Assembly: GCF_004801405.1 (NCBI RefSeq) | Contig: NZ_SSOB01000014.1 | Span: 113,409-177,408, forward strand | DNA: 64,000 nt | DNA from: Cohnella fermenti | Lineage (GTDB): Bacteria; Bacillota; Bacilli; Paenibacillales; Paenibacillaceae | Reading direction: 5' to 3' | Shown here: positions 44,017-55,410 of the stretch, one piece after another | Position numbering within the stretch: the first letter of the stretch is position 1 | How the letters are laid out: every line of letters begins with the position of its first letter | Program-made: the position numbers and the translations under genes | Notes under the pieces: model-generated | Database searches by the model: none | Told to the model about the DNA's origin: nothing | The model's input: only the letters and a program-made list of their open reading frames with translations

Positions 44017-44280
44017 ATGAGCGAACGCAACAACCGTAAGGTGCAGATCGGCAAGGTCGTCTCCGACAAGATGGACAAAACGATCGTGGTGGCTGTTGAG
44101 ACGTACAAGAAGCACAGCCTGTACCACAAGCGCATCAAGTATACGAAGAAGTTCAAGGCTCACGACGAGAACAACGACGCGAAGATCGGCGATACCGTGA
44201 AGATCATGGAGACCCGCCCGCTGTCGAAGGACAAGAACTGGCGCCTTGTCGAAATCACCGAGAAAGCCGTTATTCTGTAA
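44017..44280 (+). CDS. rpsQ: 30S ribosomal protein S17
   Basis: S17 of 87 residues ([27 protein letters not shown]), a primary 16S binder. GGGAAGGAGG precedes the ATG. Confidence 0.98.
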   Translation: MSERNNRKVQIGKVVSDKMDKTIVVAVETYKKHSLYHKRIKYTKKFKAHDENNDAKIGDTVKIMETRPLSKDKNWRLVEITEKAVIL

Positions 44281-44316
44281 CGCGACCTCACCCGTAACTG
44301 AAAGGAGGACCTAACG

Positions 44317-44685
44317 ATGATTCAACCGTTTACGAGATTGGCCGTTGCCGACAACTCCGGTGCTAAGGAACTGATGTGCATTCGCGTGCTTGGCGGTACG
44401 GGACGTCGCGTCGGACACATCGGCGATCTGATCGTTGCTTCCGTCAAACAAGCAACACCAGGCGGCGTTGTCAAGAAGGGCGATGTCGTTAAGTGCGTAA
44501 TCGTCCGCACGAAGCGTTCGGTGCGTCGTAAAGATGGTTCCTATATCGCGTTCGACGAGAACGCAGCCGTTATCGTCAAAGAAGACAAGAGCCCGCGCGG
44601 CACACGTATCTTTGGACCAGTCGCTCGCGAACTTCGCGACCGTGACTTTATGAAAATCATTTCCCTGGCTCCGGAAGTTCTGTAA
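44317..44685 (+). CDS. rplN: 50S ribosomal protein L14
   Basis: L14 of 122 residues ([27 protein letters not shown]). Forms an intersubunit bridge and binds RsfS. AAAGGAGG precedes the ATG. First gene of the classical spc section. Confidence 0.99.
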   Translation: MIQPFTRLAVADNSGAKELMCIRVLGGTGRRVGHIGDLIVASVKQATPGGVVKKGDVVKCVIVRTKRSVRRKDGSYIAFDENAAVIVKEDKSPRGTRIFGPVARELRDRDFMKIISLAPEVL

Positions 44686-44727
44686 TCCGGCTGATGCTCA
44701 TGGAGAAACACTCAAGGAGGTGTACCC

Positions 44728-45081
44728 ATGCCCCGTTTGAAAAAAGTGCTTGAATCGCATAACAATAAGCTGCACGTGAAGAAGGACGATAACGTCATCG
44801 TCATCTCCGGCAAGGATAAAGGCAAGAAGGGTCGCGTCATCGCCGCTTACCCTCGCGAGAACCGCGTTCTCGTCGAAGGCGTCAATATGGTGAAGAAGCA
44901 TACCCGCCCGAGCGTGAACAACCAACAAGGCGGTATCATCGAGCAGGAAGCTCCGATCCACGCATCCAACGTCATGCACGTGGATCCGAAGACCGGCAAG
45001 GCAACCCGCATCGGCTACAAGGTGCTTGAGAATGGCGCGAAAGTTCGGATCGCTAAGCGTTCTGGCCAAGAAATCGACTAA
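44728..45081 (+). CDS. rplX: 50S ribosomal protein L24
   Basis: L24 of 117 residues with the KOW motif [19 protein letters not shown]. An assembly initiator for the 50S subunit. CAAGGAGGTG precedes the ATG. Confidence 0.98.
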   Translation: MPRLKKVLESHNNKLHVKKDDNVIVISGKDKGKKGRVIAAYPRENRVLVEGVNMVKKHTRPSVNNQQGGIIEQEAPIHASNVMHVDPKTGKATRIGYKVLENGAKVRIAKRSGQEID

Positions 45082-45116
45082 TCGCAGTCAAGACGGAAAG
45101 GAGGTCACTGTGACAA

Positions 45117-45659
45117 ATGGCAGCAAGAATGAAAGAACGTTACCAAAATGAAATTACTCCTGCTCTGATGCAGAAGTTCAGCTACAAGTCGGTCATGCAA
45201 GTGCCGAAGATCGAGAAGGTTGTCATCAACATGGGCGTAGGCGACGCGGTTCAGAACTCCAAGGTTCTGGATACGGCCGTTGAAGATCTGCAGAAGATCG
45301 CCGGTCAGAAGCCGGTCATCACCCGTGCGAAGAAGTCCATTGCAGGCTTCCGCCTTCGCGAGAATGCTCCGATCGGTGCGAAGGTCACGCTGCGCGGCGA
45401 CCGCATGTACTACTTCCTCGACAAGCTGTTCAACATCTCTCTCCCGCGCGTACGCGACTTCCGCGGCGTATCGAGCAAGGCGTTCGACGGACGCGGCAAC
45501 TACACGCTCGGGTTGAAGGAACAGCTCATCTTCCCGGAAATCGAGTACGACAAGGTCGACAAGATCCGCGGGATGGATATCGTTATCGTAACGACGGCAA
45601 AATCGGACGAAGAAGCGCGTGAACTGCTGACCCAACTGGGCATGCCGTTCACGAAGTGA
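45117..45659 (+). CDS. rplE: 50S ribosomal protein L5
   Basis: L5 of 180 residues ([49 protein letters not shown]). Binds 5S rRNA in the central protuberance. AAAGGAGG lies a little far (about 12 bases) from ATG 45117; ATG 45129 is an alternative start. Confidence 0.98.
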   Translation: MAARMKERYQNEITPALMQKFSYKSVMQVPKIEKVVINMGVGDAVQNSKVLDTAVEDLQKIAGQKPVITRAKKSIAGFRLRENAPIGAKVTLRGDRMYYFLDKLFNISLPRVRDFRGVSSKAFDGRGNYTLGLKEQLIFPEIEYDKVDKIRGMDIVIVTTAKSDEEARELLTQLGMPFTK

Positions 45660-45713
45660 CGTCGCCCACCTGGCCTTAAGAACCAAGGGACCCATTGGGA
45701 GGTGTGAAAGCAA

Positions 45714-45899
45714 GTGGCAAAAACGTCGATGAAGATCAAGCAACAGCGCCCGCCGAAGTTCCAAGTCCGTGCTTACACGCGGTGCGAACGTTGCGGACGT
45801 CCGCACTCCGTATTGCGAAAGTTCAAGATTTGCCGGATTTGTTTCCGTGAGTTGGCATATAAAGGCCAGATTCCTGGCGTTAAAAAAGCGAGCTGGTAA
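45714..45899 (+). CDS. rpsZ: 30S ribosomal protein S14, zinc-binding type
   Basis: S14 of 61 residues with a GTG start. It has the zinc motif CERC..CRIC (CX2C-X12-CX2C), so it is the short C+ form rather than the zinc-free ~90-residue paralog made under zinc limitation. GGGAGGTG precedes the start. Confidence 0.98.
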   Translation: MAKTSMKIKQQRPPKFQVRAYTRCERCGRPHSVLRKFKICRICFRELAYKGQIPGVKKASW

Positions 45900-45929
45900 T
45901 CAGCCTAGTTCGGGAAGGAGGTTTACCCC

Positions 45930-46328
45930 ATGGTTATGTCTGATCCCATTGCAGATATGCTTACGCGCATTCGCAACGCGAATCTGGTGCGTCACGAGAC
46001 GGTAGAACTGCCTGCGTCTAAAGTGAAGAAGCAAATCGCAGAAATCCTCAAGCGTGAAGGGTTCATCCGTGACGCTGAATACGTAGAGGACAACAAGCAA
46101 GGGTTGATCCGTATCTTCTTGAAGTACGGACCGAACAACGAGCGTGTCATTACGGGCCTCAAGCGCATTAGCAAGCCAGGCCTGCGCGTATACACGAAGT
46201 CGAACGAAGTACCTCGCGTACTGGGCGGCCTCGGCATCGCGATCATCTCTACATCCCAAGGCATCATCACCGACAAGGAAGCCCGTCAAGGGAAGTCCGG
46301 CGGCGAAGTGCTCTGCTACGTTTGGTAA
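45930..46328 (+). CDS. rpsH: 30S ribosomal protein S8
   Basis: S8 of 132 residues ([51 protein letters not shown]). A key 16S binder. ATG 45930 follows GAAGGAGG; ATG 45936 would also give a normal start. Confidence 0.98.
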   Translation: MVMSDPIADMLTRIRNANLVRHETVELPASKVKKQIAEILKREGFIRDAEYVEDNKQGLIRIFLKYGPNNERVITGLKRISKPGLRVYTKSNEVPRVLGGLGIAIISTSQGIITDKEARQGKSGGEVLCYVW

Positions 46329-46358
46329 TAGAACCCGTACAAGTTAGGAGGTGTACCC

Positions 46359-46901
46359 ATGTCCCGTATCGGACGTAAACCGATCCAGGTGCCTAACGGC
46401 GTGGACGTGAACCTGGACAACAACAAGATTACGGTCAAAGGCCCTAAGGGAACTTTGTCTCGTGAGCTGCACAAAGATATGAAGGTAACGATCGAAGCGA
46501 ACGTTATCAACGTTGAGAGACCATCCGATCACAAGCTGCATCGCTCCCTGCACGGCACGACGCGCAGTGTCGTCGCCAACATGGTCAGCGGCGTAACGGA
46601 AGGCTACTCGAAGAACCTTGAACTGGTTGGCGTAGGTTACCGCGCAAGCAAGTCGGGCGAGAAGCTCGTGCTGAACGTCGGTTACTCCCACCCGGTTGAA
46701 TTCATTCCGGAGAACGGAATCGAATTCGAAGTTCCGGCTCAGAACCGGATCATCATCAAGGGCATCGACAAGGAAGCCGTAGGCTCCATCGCTGCCAAGG
46801 TTCGCGAAGTTCGTCCGCCGGAGCCTTACAAGGGCAAAGGCATCAAGTACGAAGGCGAGCGCATCCTCCGCAAGGAAGGCAAGGCCGGCAAGAAGAAATA
46901 A
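46359..46901 (+). CDS. rplF: 50S ribosomal protein L6
   Basis: L6 of 180 residues ([37 protein letters not shown]). Located near the factor-binding stalk base. TTAGGAGGTG precedes the ATG. Confidence 0.98.
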   Translation: MSRIGRKPIQVPNGVDVNLDNNKITVKGPKGTLSRELHKDMKVTIEANVINVERPSDHKLHRSLHGTTRSVVANMVSGVTEGYSKNLELVGVGYRASKSGEKLVLNVGYSHPVEFIPENGIEFEVPAQNRIIIKGIDKEAVGSIAAKVREVRPPEPYKGKGIKYEGERILRKEGKAGKKK

Positions 46902-46976
46902 TAAAACGAAGTTGCGGGTGGCTTAAGAAGCGCATCGGAGGCTGCCCAGATGCAACCGTTAAGGAGAGTTCTCGAC

Positions 46977-47345
46977 ATGATTACCAAAGGCGACAAGAAC
47001 AAGGCCCGCCTGAAGCGTCACCTCCGTGTACGCAAGAAGATTACCGGCACGAACGAGCGTCCGCGCCTGTCCGTGTTCCGTTCCTCGAAGCACATCTACG
47101 CTCAACTGATCGACGATGTCAAGGGTGTTACCCTGGCAGCCGCTTCGACGGTCGACAAGGAACTCGCTGCTTCGATCGGCAACGGCGGCAACGTCGAAGC
47201 TGCCGGCAAGGTTGGCGAACTGATCGCCAAGCGCGCTAAGGAGAAGGGCTACGAGAACGTCGTGTTCGATCGCGGCGGCTACTTGTACCATGGACGTATC
47301 CAGGCTCTGGCTGATGCAGCTCGCGAAGCTGGTCTCCAGTTCTAA
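46977..47345 (+). CDS. rplR: 50S ribosomal protein L18
   Basis: L18 of 122 residues ([35 protein letters not shown]). Binds 5S rRNA with L5. ATG 46977 follows AAGGAGAGTT; the frame from 46950 adds nine non-homologous residues. Confidence 0.98.
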   Translation: MITKGDKNKARLKRHLRVRKKITGTNERPRLSVFRSSKHIYAQLIDDVKGVTLAAASTVDKELAASIGNGGNVEAAGKVGELIAKRAKEKGYENVVFDRGGYLYHGRIQALADAAREAGLQF

Positions 47346-47377
47346 CTTTAAATTTTCGAACAAGGAGGGTAAACGAC

Positions 47378-47875
47378 TTGCGTGTAGATCCAAACACATT
47401 GGAACTGACTGAAAAGATGGTCCAGATCAACCGCGTTGCCAAAGTCGTCAAGGGCGGTCGCCGGTTCAGCTTCAGCGCACTCGTCGTTGTCGGCGACGGC
47501 AAAGGCTGGGTTGGCGCAGGAATCGGCAAAGCAGGCGAAGTTCCTGACGCGATTCGCAAAGGCATCGACGATGCGAAGAAAAATCTGATTTACGTTCCGC
47601 TGGTCGGCAAGACCATTCCGCACGCCGTTACGGGACACTTCGGCGCCGGCAAAGTGCTGCTGAAACCGGCATCGGAAGGTACGGGCGTTATCGCGGGCGG
47701 ACCTGTCCGCGCGGTGCTCGAACTCGCTGGAGTCGGTGACATTTTGACGAAATCGCTCGGCTCTTCCAACTCGATTAACATGGTTAACGCGACGTTGGAG
47801 GGACTTTCCCGACTGAAGCGCGCCGAAGACGTAGCGAAGCTCCGCGGTAAATCCGTGGAAGAGCTGTTAGGTTAA
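47378..47875 (+). CDS. rpsE: 30S ribosomal protein S5
   Basis: S5 of 165 residues with a TTG start (AAGGAGGGTAAACGAC before it), notable in so highly expressed a gene. The [25 protein letters not shown] segment (spectinomycin-site region) is conserved. Confidence 0.98.
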   Translation: MRVDPNTLELTEKMVQINRVAKVVKGGRRFSFSALVVVGDGKGWVGAGIGKAGEVPDAIRKGIDDAKKNLIYVPLVGKTIPHAVTGHFGAGKVLLKPASEGTGVIAGGPVRAVLELAGVGDILTKSLGSSNSINMVNATLEGLSRLKRAEDVAKLRGKSVEELLG

Positions 47876-47888
47876 GGAGGGGTACGAA

Positions 47889-48068
47889 ATGGCGAAACTG
47901 CAAATCACCCTCAAGCGCAGTCTGATTGGCCGTCCTGAGGTTCAACGCGCGACGGTGCAATCTCTGGGTCTCCGCAAGGTGAACTCCACTGTCGTCAAAG
48001 AAGATAATGTGGCCATTCGCGGCATGGTTAATGCCGTCAGCCACCTGGTTGAAGTTAAAGAAGTATAA
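47889..48068 (+). CDS. rpmD: 50S ribosomal protein L30
   Basis: A 59-residue frame ([44 protein letters not shown]) that is full-length bacterial L30. It starts 13 bases after rpsE with TAAGGAGGGG before the ATG, in its standard place between rpsE and rplO. Confidence 0.97.
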   Translation: MAKLQITLKRSLIGRPEVQRATVQSLGLRKVNSTVVKEDNVAIRGMVNAVSHLVEVKEV

Positions 48069-48112
48069 GATTTATTCGCAAGAGCAAATCACTCAAGGAG
48101 GTGCGACGAACG

Positions 48113-48556
48113 ATGAAATTGCATGAACTTTCTCCTGCCGAAGGGTCCAAGTTCAGCCGCAAGCGCGTCGGTCGCGGCATCGGCAGCGGTATGGGCAAGA
48201 CGTCCACTCGCGGTCACAAAGGTCAAAACGCCCGTTCCGGCGGCGGTGTTCGTCCCGGATTCGAAGGCGGTCAGAACCCTCTGTACCGTCGTTTGCCGAA
48301 GCGCGGCTTCAACAACGATCGCTTCGCTACTGAACATGCGATCGTAAACCTGGAACAACTGAACGGATTCGCTGCTGGTACGGAAGTAACGCCTGAGCTT
48401 CTGCTCTCTCAAGGGATCGTGAAGAACCCGAAAGACGGAATCAAGATTCTGGGCGCCGGCGAACTGACGGTAGCGCTGACCGTTAAGGCTCACAAGTTCT
48501 CTGAGTCCGCAGTAGCTAAAATTCAGGCCGCCGGCGGTAAAACCGAGGTGATCTAA
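48113..48556 (+). CDS. rplO: 50S ribosomal protein L15
   Basis: L15 of 147 residues ([43 protein letters not shown]). CAAGGAGGTG lies upstream; GTG 48101 is a less likely start. A late-assembly 50S protein. Its stop overlaps the secY start. Confidence 0.98.
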   Translation: MKLHELSPAEGSKFSRKRVGRGIGSGMGKTSTRGHKGQNARSGGGVRPGFEGGQNPLYRRLPKRGFNNDRFATEHAIVNLEQLNGFAAGTEVTPELLLSQGIVKNPKDGIKILGAGELTVALTVKAHKFSESAVAKIQAAGGKTEVI

Positions 48557-49857
48557 TGTTCGCGACCGTCTCCAACATTTGGAAAGTAGAGGACCTTCGC
48601 AAGAGGATCCTGTTTACCCTTTTCATCCTGCTTGTCTATCGCGTAGGTTCTTTCATTCCGGTTCCGAACATTGACAAAAGCGTGCTTGAGGCTGTCAACG
48701 AGCAAGGCAACGAGCTCTTCGGCCTTCTCAACACGTTCTCCGGCGGCGCTCTGTTCCAATTCTCCATCTTCGCCCTGGGGATCATGCCTTACATCACGGC
48801 TTCGATTATCGTTCAGCTTCTGTCGATGGACGTTATTCCGAAGTTCGCGGAATGGGCTAAAGAAGGCGAGAACGGCAAGCGCAAGCTGGCGCAGGTCACA
48901 CGCTACGGGACGGTCATCCTGGGTCTGATCCAGGCCTTCGCAACATCGATCGGATTCAACCGAATCTACAATAACGATATGGTCCTCGATCCCTCGTGGG
49001 CCACCTACATCATGATTGCGATCGTGTTGACGGCTGGTACCGCGTTCCTGATGTGGCTCGGTGAACAAATCAACGAGAAGGGAATCGGCAACGGGATCTC
49101 GATCCTGATGTTCGCGGCAATCGTATCGCGGGTACCGCAATACGCGCAGGACATCTATCGCGACCAGTTCGCGAACAACGACGGAGAGCTCTTCTGGGCG
49201 ATCATCAAGGTCGTTGTCATCGCGATCGTCGTTCTCTTCATCATCGTTGGCGTTATCTTCATCCAGCAAGGGGTTCGCAAGATCCCGGTTCAATACGCGA
49301 AGCGCGTAGTCGGACAGAAGATGTACGGCGGACAATCGACGCACATTCCTCTTAAGGTCAATGGCGCCGGCGTTATCCCGGTCATCTTCGCTTCCTCGCT
49401 GCTCATGTTCCCAATCACGATCGCCCAATTCTGGGCGGGTCACAGTTGGGCGAACTGGATCATCAATAACCTGTACTATAACAAACCGCTCGGTATGGTG
49501 TTGTACATCCTGCTGATCGTCGGATTCACGTTCTTCTACACGTTCGTTCAGTTCAACCCGCAACAGTTGGCGGACAACATGAAGAAGAACGGCGGCTACA
49601 TCCCAGGCATTCGCCCGGGCAAGCCGACGTCCGGCTACTTGATGAAGGTAATTACCCGCATCACTCTGGCGGGGGCCGTATTCCTTGCAGTGATCTCGAT
49701 TCTGCCGGTTATCTTCGGCTCGGCCTTCGGCCTTCCGAAGACGGTACAGCTTGGCGGTACTTCGCTCCTCATCCTCGTCGGCGTTGCCCTCGAGACGATG
49801 AAGCAGGTCGAGAGCCAGTTGATCAAGAGACATTACAAGGGATTCATCAACAAGTAA
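48556..49857 (+). CDS. secY: Protein translocase subunit SecY
   Basis: The 433-residue, ten-helix channel subunit of the Sec translocon. Conserved parts: KRILFTLFILLVYRVGSFIPVPNID, ITASIIVQLL plug/gate region, and the cytoplasmic loop IPGIRPGKPTSGYL. Start overlaps the rplO stop by one base (TAATG). It exports the lipoproteins and giant beta-helix proteins of the island. Confidence 0.99.
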   Translation: MFATVSNIWKVEDLRKRILFTLFILLVYRVGSFIPVPNIDKSVLEAVNEQGNELFGLLNTFSGGALFQFSIFALGIMPYITASIIVQLLSMDVIPKFAEWAKEGENGKRKLAQVTRYGTVILGLIQAFATSIGFNRIYNNDMVLDPSWATYIMIAIVLTAGTAFLMWLGEQINEKGIGNGISILMFAAIVSRVPQYAQDIYRDQFANNDGELFWAIIKVVVIAIVVLFIIVGVIFIQQGVRKIPVQYAKRVVGQKMYGGQSTHIPLKVNGAGVIPVIFASSLLMFPITIAQFWAGHSWANWIINNLYYNKPLGMVLYILLIVGFTFFYTFVQFNPQQLADNMKKNGGYIPGIRPGKPTSGYLMKVITRITLAGAVFLAVISILPVIFGSAFGLPKTVQLGGTSLLILVGVALETMKQVESQLIKRHYKGFINK

Positions 49858-50523
<666 letters not shown>

Positions 50524-50529
50524 CCAGCC

Positions 50530-51282
50530 ATGATCGTGTGCAAATCCGAATCGGAATTGATCTTGATGCGAGAAGCCGGCCGAATCGTAGCCGAGACGCA
50601 TCGCCTGATGAAGCAGGCGGTCGTGCCAGGCATCACGACGGGGGAGTTGGATCGGATCGCCGACGACTACATCCGCAGTCAAGGCGCAACCCCTTCCTTC
50701 AAAGGCTATAACGGATTCCCCTCCAGCATATGCGCTTCTGTGAACGAGGAGCTCGTTCATGGGTTCCCCGGCAAGCGGAAGCTCGTAGAGGGCGATATCA
50801 TCAGTATCGACATCGGCGCTCAGTACAAGGGATATCACGGCGATTCCGCGTGGACCTATGGCGTCGGGACGATCAGCGAAGAAGCGCAGAGGCTGCTCGA
50901 CGTGACGGAAGCGTCGCTGTATGCCGGCTTGGAGCTCGTTCGGCCTGACGTTCGTCTGTTCACGATCTCGAACGCGATTCAGAAAGTTATCGAAGGTGCG
51001 GGGATGTCGGTCGTTCGCGAATACGTCGGTCACGGCGTCGGAACCGAACTGCACGAGGAACCGCAAATTCCGAACTACGGGCCTCCGGATCGGGGACCGC
51101 GGCTGAAGCCCGGCATGGTGCTGGCGATCGAGCCGATGGTCAACATCGGAGAACGTTATGTTCGGACGCTCTCCGATAACTGGACGGTTGTCACGGTGGA
51201 CGGCTCCCTATGCGCACACTTCGAACATACGGTTGCCGTAACGGAGTCCGGGTACGAGATCCTCACTCGTACGGAAGCTTAG
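50530..51282 (+). CDS. map: Methionine aminopeptidase, type I
   Basis: A 250-residue type Ia enzyme that removes initiator Met. The metal ligands are in [18 protein letters not shown] (two Asp), [12 protein letters not shown] (His), LAIEPM (Glu) and FEHTVAVTE (Glu). It starts 6 bases after adk. Standard place between adk and infA. Confidence 0.98.
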   Translation: MIVCKSESELILMREAGRIVAETHRLMKQAVVPGITTGELDRIADDYIRSQGATPSFKGYNGFPSSICASVNEELVHGFPGKRKLVEGDIISIDIGAQYKGYHGDSAWTYGVGTISEEAQRLLDVTEASLYAGLELVRPDVRLFTISNAIQKVIEGAGMSVVREYVGHGVGTELHEEPQIPNYGPPDRGPRLKPGMVLAIEPMVNIGERYVRTLSDNWTVVTVDGSLCAHFEHTVAVTESGYEILTRTEA

Positions 51283-51292
51283 GTGATTCGAA

Positions 51293-51601
51293 GTGGCTGA
51301 ATACGCAAGGTTGTCTCCCGGAGATATCGTGAGAATCCGGCGGGGGAAAGACGAGGGCGAATGGTCGGTCGTCATCGCTCTCGAAGACGAGCGATTCGCA
51401 CTCGTGGCCGACGGCGACAGACGTCGCTTCGATCGGCCCAAACGCAAAAATGTGCTGCATCTCGAGCCGATCGGGGCGGCAAGCGAGGAAGTCCTAAGAA
51501 GTCTTCAAGAGACCGGGCGAGTCACCAACGGCAAGCTCCGGTTCGCAATCGCGAATGCCCGAAGATCGATCGAAGCGCATGCTGAAGAGAAAGGAGAATG
51601 A
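51293..51601 (+). CDS. KOW-domain RNA-binding protein (L14e-like)
   Basis: A 102-residue protein with an N-terminal KOW fold ([38 protein letters not shown]) and a basic C-terminal half. It corresponds to the small L14e-like gene found between map and infA in Bacillales. GTG start with a weak site. Probably a ribosome-linked accessory protein; function unknown. Confidence 0.85.
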   Translation: MAEYARLSPGDIVRIRRGKDEGEWSVVIALEDERFALVADGDRRRFDRPKRKNVLHLEPIGAASEEVLRSLQETGRVTNGKLRFAIANARRSIEAHAEEKGE

Positions 51602-51603
51602 CC

Positions 51604-52022
<419 letters not shown>

Positions 52023-52040
52023 GAGGAGGTGCTTTAAAGC

Positions 52041-52409
52041 ATGGCACGTATTGCTGGTGTTGACCTTCCGCGCGACAAGCGCGTCGAAATCGCCCTTACG
52101 TACATCTTCGGAATCGGTAAAACGACTTCCCAGAAGATTATCGCTGGCGCCGATATCAACCCTAACACTCGCGTTCGCGACCTGACGGAAGATGAGCTTG
52201 CTCGTATCCGTGAAGGGATCGATAAGAGCGTAAAAGTCGAGGGCGACCTTCGTCGTGATATCGCACTAAACATCAAGCGTCTGATCGAAATCGGATGCTA
52301 TCGCGGAGTTCGTCATCGTCGCGGCCTGCCGGTTCGCGGCCAACGCACGAAGACAAATGCCCGCACACGCAAGGGCCCGCGTCGTACGGTAGCTAACAAG
52401 AAGAAGTAA
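52041..52409 (+). CDS. rpsM: 30S ribosomal protein S13
   Basis: S13 of 122 residues ([26 protein letters not shown]; basic tail [23 protein letters not shown] that meets P-site tRNA). AAGAGGAGGTG precedes the ATG. Confidence 0.98.
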   Translation: MARIAGVDLPRDKRVEIALTYIFGIGKTTSQKIIAGADINPNTRVRDLTEDELARIREGIDKSVKVEGDLRRDIALNIKRLIEIGCYRGVRHRRGLPVRGQRTKTNARTRKGPRRTVANKKK

Positions 52410-52427
52410 TAAGGGGGGATAACAAGC

Positions 52428-52826
52428 ATGGCACCAAAAGGAAAGAAAGTCGTTCGCACCAAGCGTCGTGACCGGAAGAACATCGATTCGGGCGTAGCAC
52501 ACATCCGTTCGACGTTCAACAACACGATCGTGACGATCACGGATCCGCACGGCAACGCGATCTCCTGGGCGAGCTCCGGCAACCTGGGCTTCAAGGGTTC
52601 GCGTAAGAGCACTCCGTTCGCAGCGCAGATGGCAGCCGAGTCTGCTGCTCGCGCAGCGATGGAGCATGGCATGCGTGTCGTTGAAGTCATGGTTAAGGGT
52701 CCTGGCGCAGGCCGCGAAGCGGCTATCCGTTCCCTTCAAGCCGCTGGCCTTGAAGTTAGCATGATCAAGGACGTAACGCCGATCCCTCACAACGGCTGCC
52801 GTCCTCCGAAGCGTCGCCGCGTATAA
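52428..52826 (+). CDS. rpsK: 30S ribosomal protein S11
   Basis: S11 of 132 residues ([61 protein letters not shown]), a platform protein of the 30S subunit. AAGGGGGG precedes the ATG. The following gap to rpoA is the longest inside the cluster. Confidence 0.98.
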   Translation: MAPKGKKVVRTKRRDRKNIDSGVAHIRSTFNNTIVTITDPHGNAISWASSGNLGFKGSRKSTPFAAQMAAESAARAAMEHGMRVVEVMVKGPGAGREAAIRSLQAAGLEVSMIKDVTPIPHNGCRPPKRRRV

Positions 52827-52895
52827 CACTTGCCGTGTGGTATCAAACAACAGCAACTTGTGAATAATGGTTGTATTGCTTAGACATACTACATG

Positions 52896-52967
52896 GTTTA
52901 CCCTATTGGCATGACCGTAAGAGCGATTAACAAGGTACCTTGGGACCGTCGGCTTTACAGGGTAAAC
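52896..52967 (+). other. Potential structured RNA between rpsK and rpoA
   Basis: Within the 191-base rpsK-rpoA gap, GTTTACCCT (52896-52904) pairs with AGGGTAAAC (52959-52967), enclosing a perfect 12-base palindrome CAAGGTACCTTG (52931-52942). No good promoter was found in the gap, so this is either a leader-like control element or an RNA-processing site. Confidence 0.5.
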
Positions 52968-53017
52968 AATCGGCAACGTCAGCGCAGCAAGCGACGTTTT
53001 GAAGGAGGGTTATGGTT

Positions 53018-53962
53018 GTGATTGTGATCGAGAAGCCGAAAATCGAGTCCGTCGAGATTCAAGAGGATAAGAAGTACGGTCGTTTTGTCGTGGAGCCGCT
53101 GGAACGCGGCTACGGCATGACGCTGGGGAACTCCCTCCGTCGTATTCTGCTGTCGTCCCTTCCGGGCGCCGCCGTCATCTCGGTTCAGATAGACGGCGTT
53201 CTTCATGAATTCTCTACCGTTCCGGGCGTCATTGAGGATGTAACGGAAATTATCCTCAATCTGAAGCGGCTGTCGCTGAAGATTCATTCTGACGAGGAGA
53301 AAGTGCTCGAGATTGATGCAGAAGGCGAAGGAGTCGTGACGGCCGGAGACATTCGGGCGGACAGCGACGTGGAGATCCTTAATCCGGATCTGCACATCGC
53401 AACCCTGGCTTCCGGTGCGCGCCTTCACATGCGCATTTTTGCCAGACAGGGACGCGGTTATGTCCCGGCGGATCGCAACAAGAAGGAAGATCAGCCGATT
53501 GGAGTCATTCCGGTCGACTCGATCTACACGCCTATTACCCGCGTCAACTACCGAGTCGAAAACACCCGCGTCGGCCAAGTTACCAACTATGACAAGCTCA
53601 CGCTCGAAGTGTGGACCGACGGAAGTATTCGACCGGAAGAAGCGGTCAGTCTGGGCGCGAAGATCCTTACGGATCACTTGTCGTTGTTCGTCGGACTAAC
53701 GGACGAGGCCAAGGACACCGAGACGATGAAGGAGAAGGAAGAGGACAAGAAGGAGAAGGTGCTCGAGATGACAATCGAAGAGCTCGATCTCTCCGTCCGT
53801 TCCTACAACTGCCTCAAGCGCGCCGGTATCAATACCGTGCAAGAGCTGATCACGAAGTCCGAAGAGGACATGATGAAGGTCCGCAACCTGGGCCGCAAGT
53901 CCTTGGAAGAAGTTCAAGAGAAGCTCGAGGAGCTCGGACTCGGTTTACGTATCGAAGAATAA
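53018..53962 (+). CDS. rpoA: RNA polymerase alpha subunit
   Basis: Alpha subunit of 314 residues: N-terminal dimer domain ([45 protein letters not shown]), linker rich in Glu/Lys, and C-terminal DNA/activator-binding domain ([44 protein letters not shown]). GTG 53018 gives 8-base spacing from GGAGGG; ATG 53012 is only 2 bases from it. Confidence 0.98.
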   Translation: MIVIEKPKIESVEIQEDKKYGRFVVEPLERGYGMTLGNSLRRILLSSLPGAAVISVQIDGVLHEFSTVPGVIEDVTEIILNLKRLSLKIHSDEEKVLEIDAEGEGVVTAGDIRADSDVEILNPDLHIATLASGARLHMRIFARQGRGYVPADRNKKEDQPIGVIPVDSIYTPITRVNYRVENTRVGQVTNYDKLTLEVWTDGSIRPEEAVSLGAKILTDHLSLFVGLTDEAKDTETMKEKEEDKKEKVLEMTIEELDLSVRSYNCLKRAGINTVQELITKSEEDMMKVRNLGRKSLEEVQEKLEELGLGLRIEE

Positions 53963-53999
53963 ACAAGCGCATTGGAATATACAGCAAGGAGGGAAAACG

Positions 54000-54365
54000 A
54001 TGGCTTACCAAAAACTGAGTCGCGATTCCAGCGCTCGGAAGGCTCTCTTCCGTGACCTGGTAACCGACCTGTTCCTGTACGAGCGGATTCAAACGACCGA
54101 GGCTAAAGCCAAGGAAGTTCGCTCGATCGCCGAGAAGCTGATCACGCTCGCTAAGCGCGGCGATCTGCACGCTCGTCGTCAAGTAGCAGCATTCGTGCGT
54201 CGGGAGACCCTGAACGGCGATCAAGACGCCATCCAGAAGTTGTTCTCCGATTTGGCGCCGCGCTACGCGGAGCGTCCGGGCGGATACACTCGCATCTTGA
54301 AGCTTGGACCACGTCGCGGCGACTCCGCCCCGATGGTGTATCTCGAGCTCGTAGATCGCGCGTAA
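54000..54365 (+). CDS. rplQ: 50S ribosomal protein L17
   Basis: L17 of 121 residues ([41 protein letters not shown]). CAAGGAGGG precedes the ATG. Last gene of the cluster, followed by a terminator. Confidence 0.98.
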   Translation: MAYQKLSRDSSARKALFRDLVTDLFLYERIQTTEAKAKEVRSIAEKLITLAKRGDLHARRQVAAFVRRETLNGDQDAIQKLFSDLAPRYAERPGGYTRILKLGPRRGDSAPMVYLELVDRA

Positions 54366-54379
54366 AACCGGAACAAGAA

Positions 54380-54418
54380 AGGATGGGCCGAACTTCGTCT
54401 TCGGGTCATCCTTTTTTT
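54380..54418 (+). terminator. Terminator of the S10-spc-alpha cluster
   Basis: The stem AGGATGGGCCGAA/TTCGGGTCATCCT (one two-base internal mismatch) is closed by a short loop and followed by seven T residues (54412-54418). Confidence 0.9.
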
Positions 54419-54435
54419 GTTGGAGAAGGGTTTAT

Positions 54436-54494
54436 GGGGGCTCCCCCAAAAGTAATCGGAATAATCTCCGGAGCCTAACGTCACTTTTGGGGGG
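54436..54494 (+). promoter_or_regulatory. Inverted repeat that can hide the truA ribosome binding site
   Basis: CCCCCAAAAGT (54443-54453) is a perfect 11-base match to ACTTTTGGGGG (54483-54493); the right arm contains the GGGGGGTG site 7 bases before the truA ATG. GGGGG at 54436-54440 can instead pair with the same CCCCC, freeing the site. A palindrome CTCCGGAG (54466-54473) lies in the loop. The two exclusive pairings are read from sequence; regulation is inference. Confidence 0.55.
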
Positions 54495-54500
54495 TGATTT

Positions 54501-55316
54501 ATGTTGCGCAATATCTGCATGCTTGTCTCGTATGACGGGACCGGCTATTACGGGTATCAGAGCCAGCCCGGCGGCAATACCGTGCAGGATCATCTCGAGG
54601 ATGCCATTCGGGCGCTCACCGGCGAGAAGCTGAAGATTCACGGCTCCGGGCGCACGGATGCCGGCGTTCATGCGGCCGGGCAGGTTGTTCACTTCCACAC
54701 GGAATCGAAGATCCCTGCTGAGCGTTGGGCGCTGGCCCTGAATACCCGGCTTCCCGACGATATTGTCGTGCGCGCCGCCGTCGAGGTGCCGCTTGCCTTC
54801 CATTCGAGAAGATCGGCGATCCGCAAGACGTACAAGTACGCGATCACGAGCTGCCGGTTCCCGGATGTGTTCGACCGGAAGTATGTTTTCCACCATCCCG
54901 CGCCGCTTCGATTCTCGGCCATGCAGGAGGGACTCGCGCACCTGCTGGGCGAGCACGACTTCTCCTCCTTCACGTCCCCGCTCTCCACGAAGCCTCATCA
55001 CGTTCGCACGCTGTACGAAGCGAGGCTCGACCTGGAGCCCGGGGGCGACGGAGAGATCGGGCAGGGAAGAGGCAAGGCCAGCCTTGTCGTCTCCGGCAAC
55101 GGCTTCCTCTATAACATGGTGAGAATCATCGCCGGAACGCTGATGCAGGTCGGCGAGGGCAAGCGCAGGCCGGAGGAGATGGGAATCATCCTGGCGGCGC
55201 GCAACCGGGCCAAGGCGGGGCCGACGGCGGTTCCGCACGGCTTGACGCTCATGAGCGTCGAGTACGGTCCCGAGTGGGGCATCGATTGGAAGGCGGCCAT
55301 CCTTCGCAGGCATTAA
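54501..55316 (+). CDS. truA: tRNA pseudouridine(38-40) synthase TruA
   Basis: A 271-residue TruA that isomerises uridines 38-40 in the tRNA anticodon stem. The catalytic Asp is in GSGRTDAGVHA; further motifs are YDGTGYYGYQSQPGGNTVQ and NGFLYNMVRIIAGTLMQVG. It directly follows the ribosomal cluster; ecfA and ecfT transporter genes normally found between rplQ and truA in Bacillales are absent. Confidence 0.97.
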   Translation: MLRNICMLVSYDGTGYYGYQSQPGGNTVQDHLEDAIRALTGEKLKIHGSGRTDAGVHAAGQVVHFHTESKIPAERWALALNTRLPDDIVVRAAVEVPLAFHSRRSAIRKTYKYAITSCRFPDVFDRKYVFHHPAPLRFSAMQEGLAHLLGEHDFSSFTSPLSTKPHHVRTLYEARLDLEPGGDGEIGQGRGKASLVVSGNGFLYNMVRIIAGTLMQVGEGKRRPEEMGIILAARNRAKAGPTAVPHGLTLMSVEYGPEWGIDWKAAILRRH

Positions 55317-55375
55317 CTCGCGCAGATCGTGCAGAAGTTCGGAGGAAGCGTCGGGGAAAATCCGAAATAATGTTC

Positions 55376-55404
55376 TTGCGAGAGTGGGCGTTATGATGTA
55401 CAAT
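55376..55404 (+). promoter_or_regulatory. Promoter of rplM-rpsI
   Basis: TTGCGA (55376-55381) and TACAAT (55399-55404) are spaced by 17 bases, about 195 bases before rplM. Confidence 0.75.
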
Positions 55405-55410
55405 AATCAT

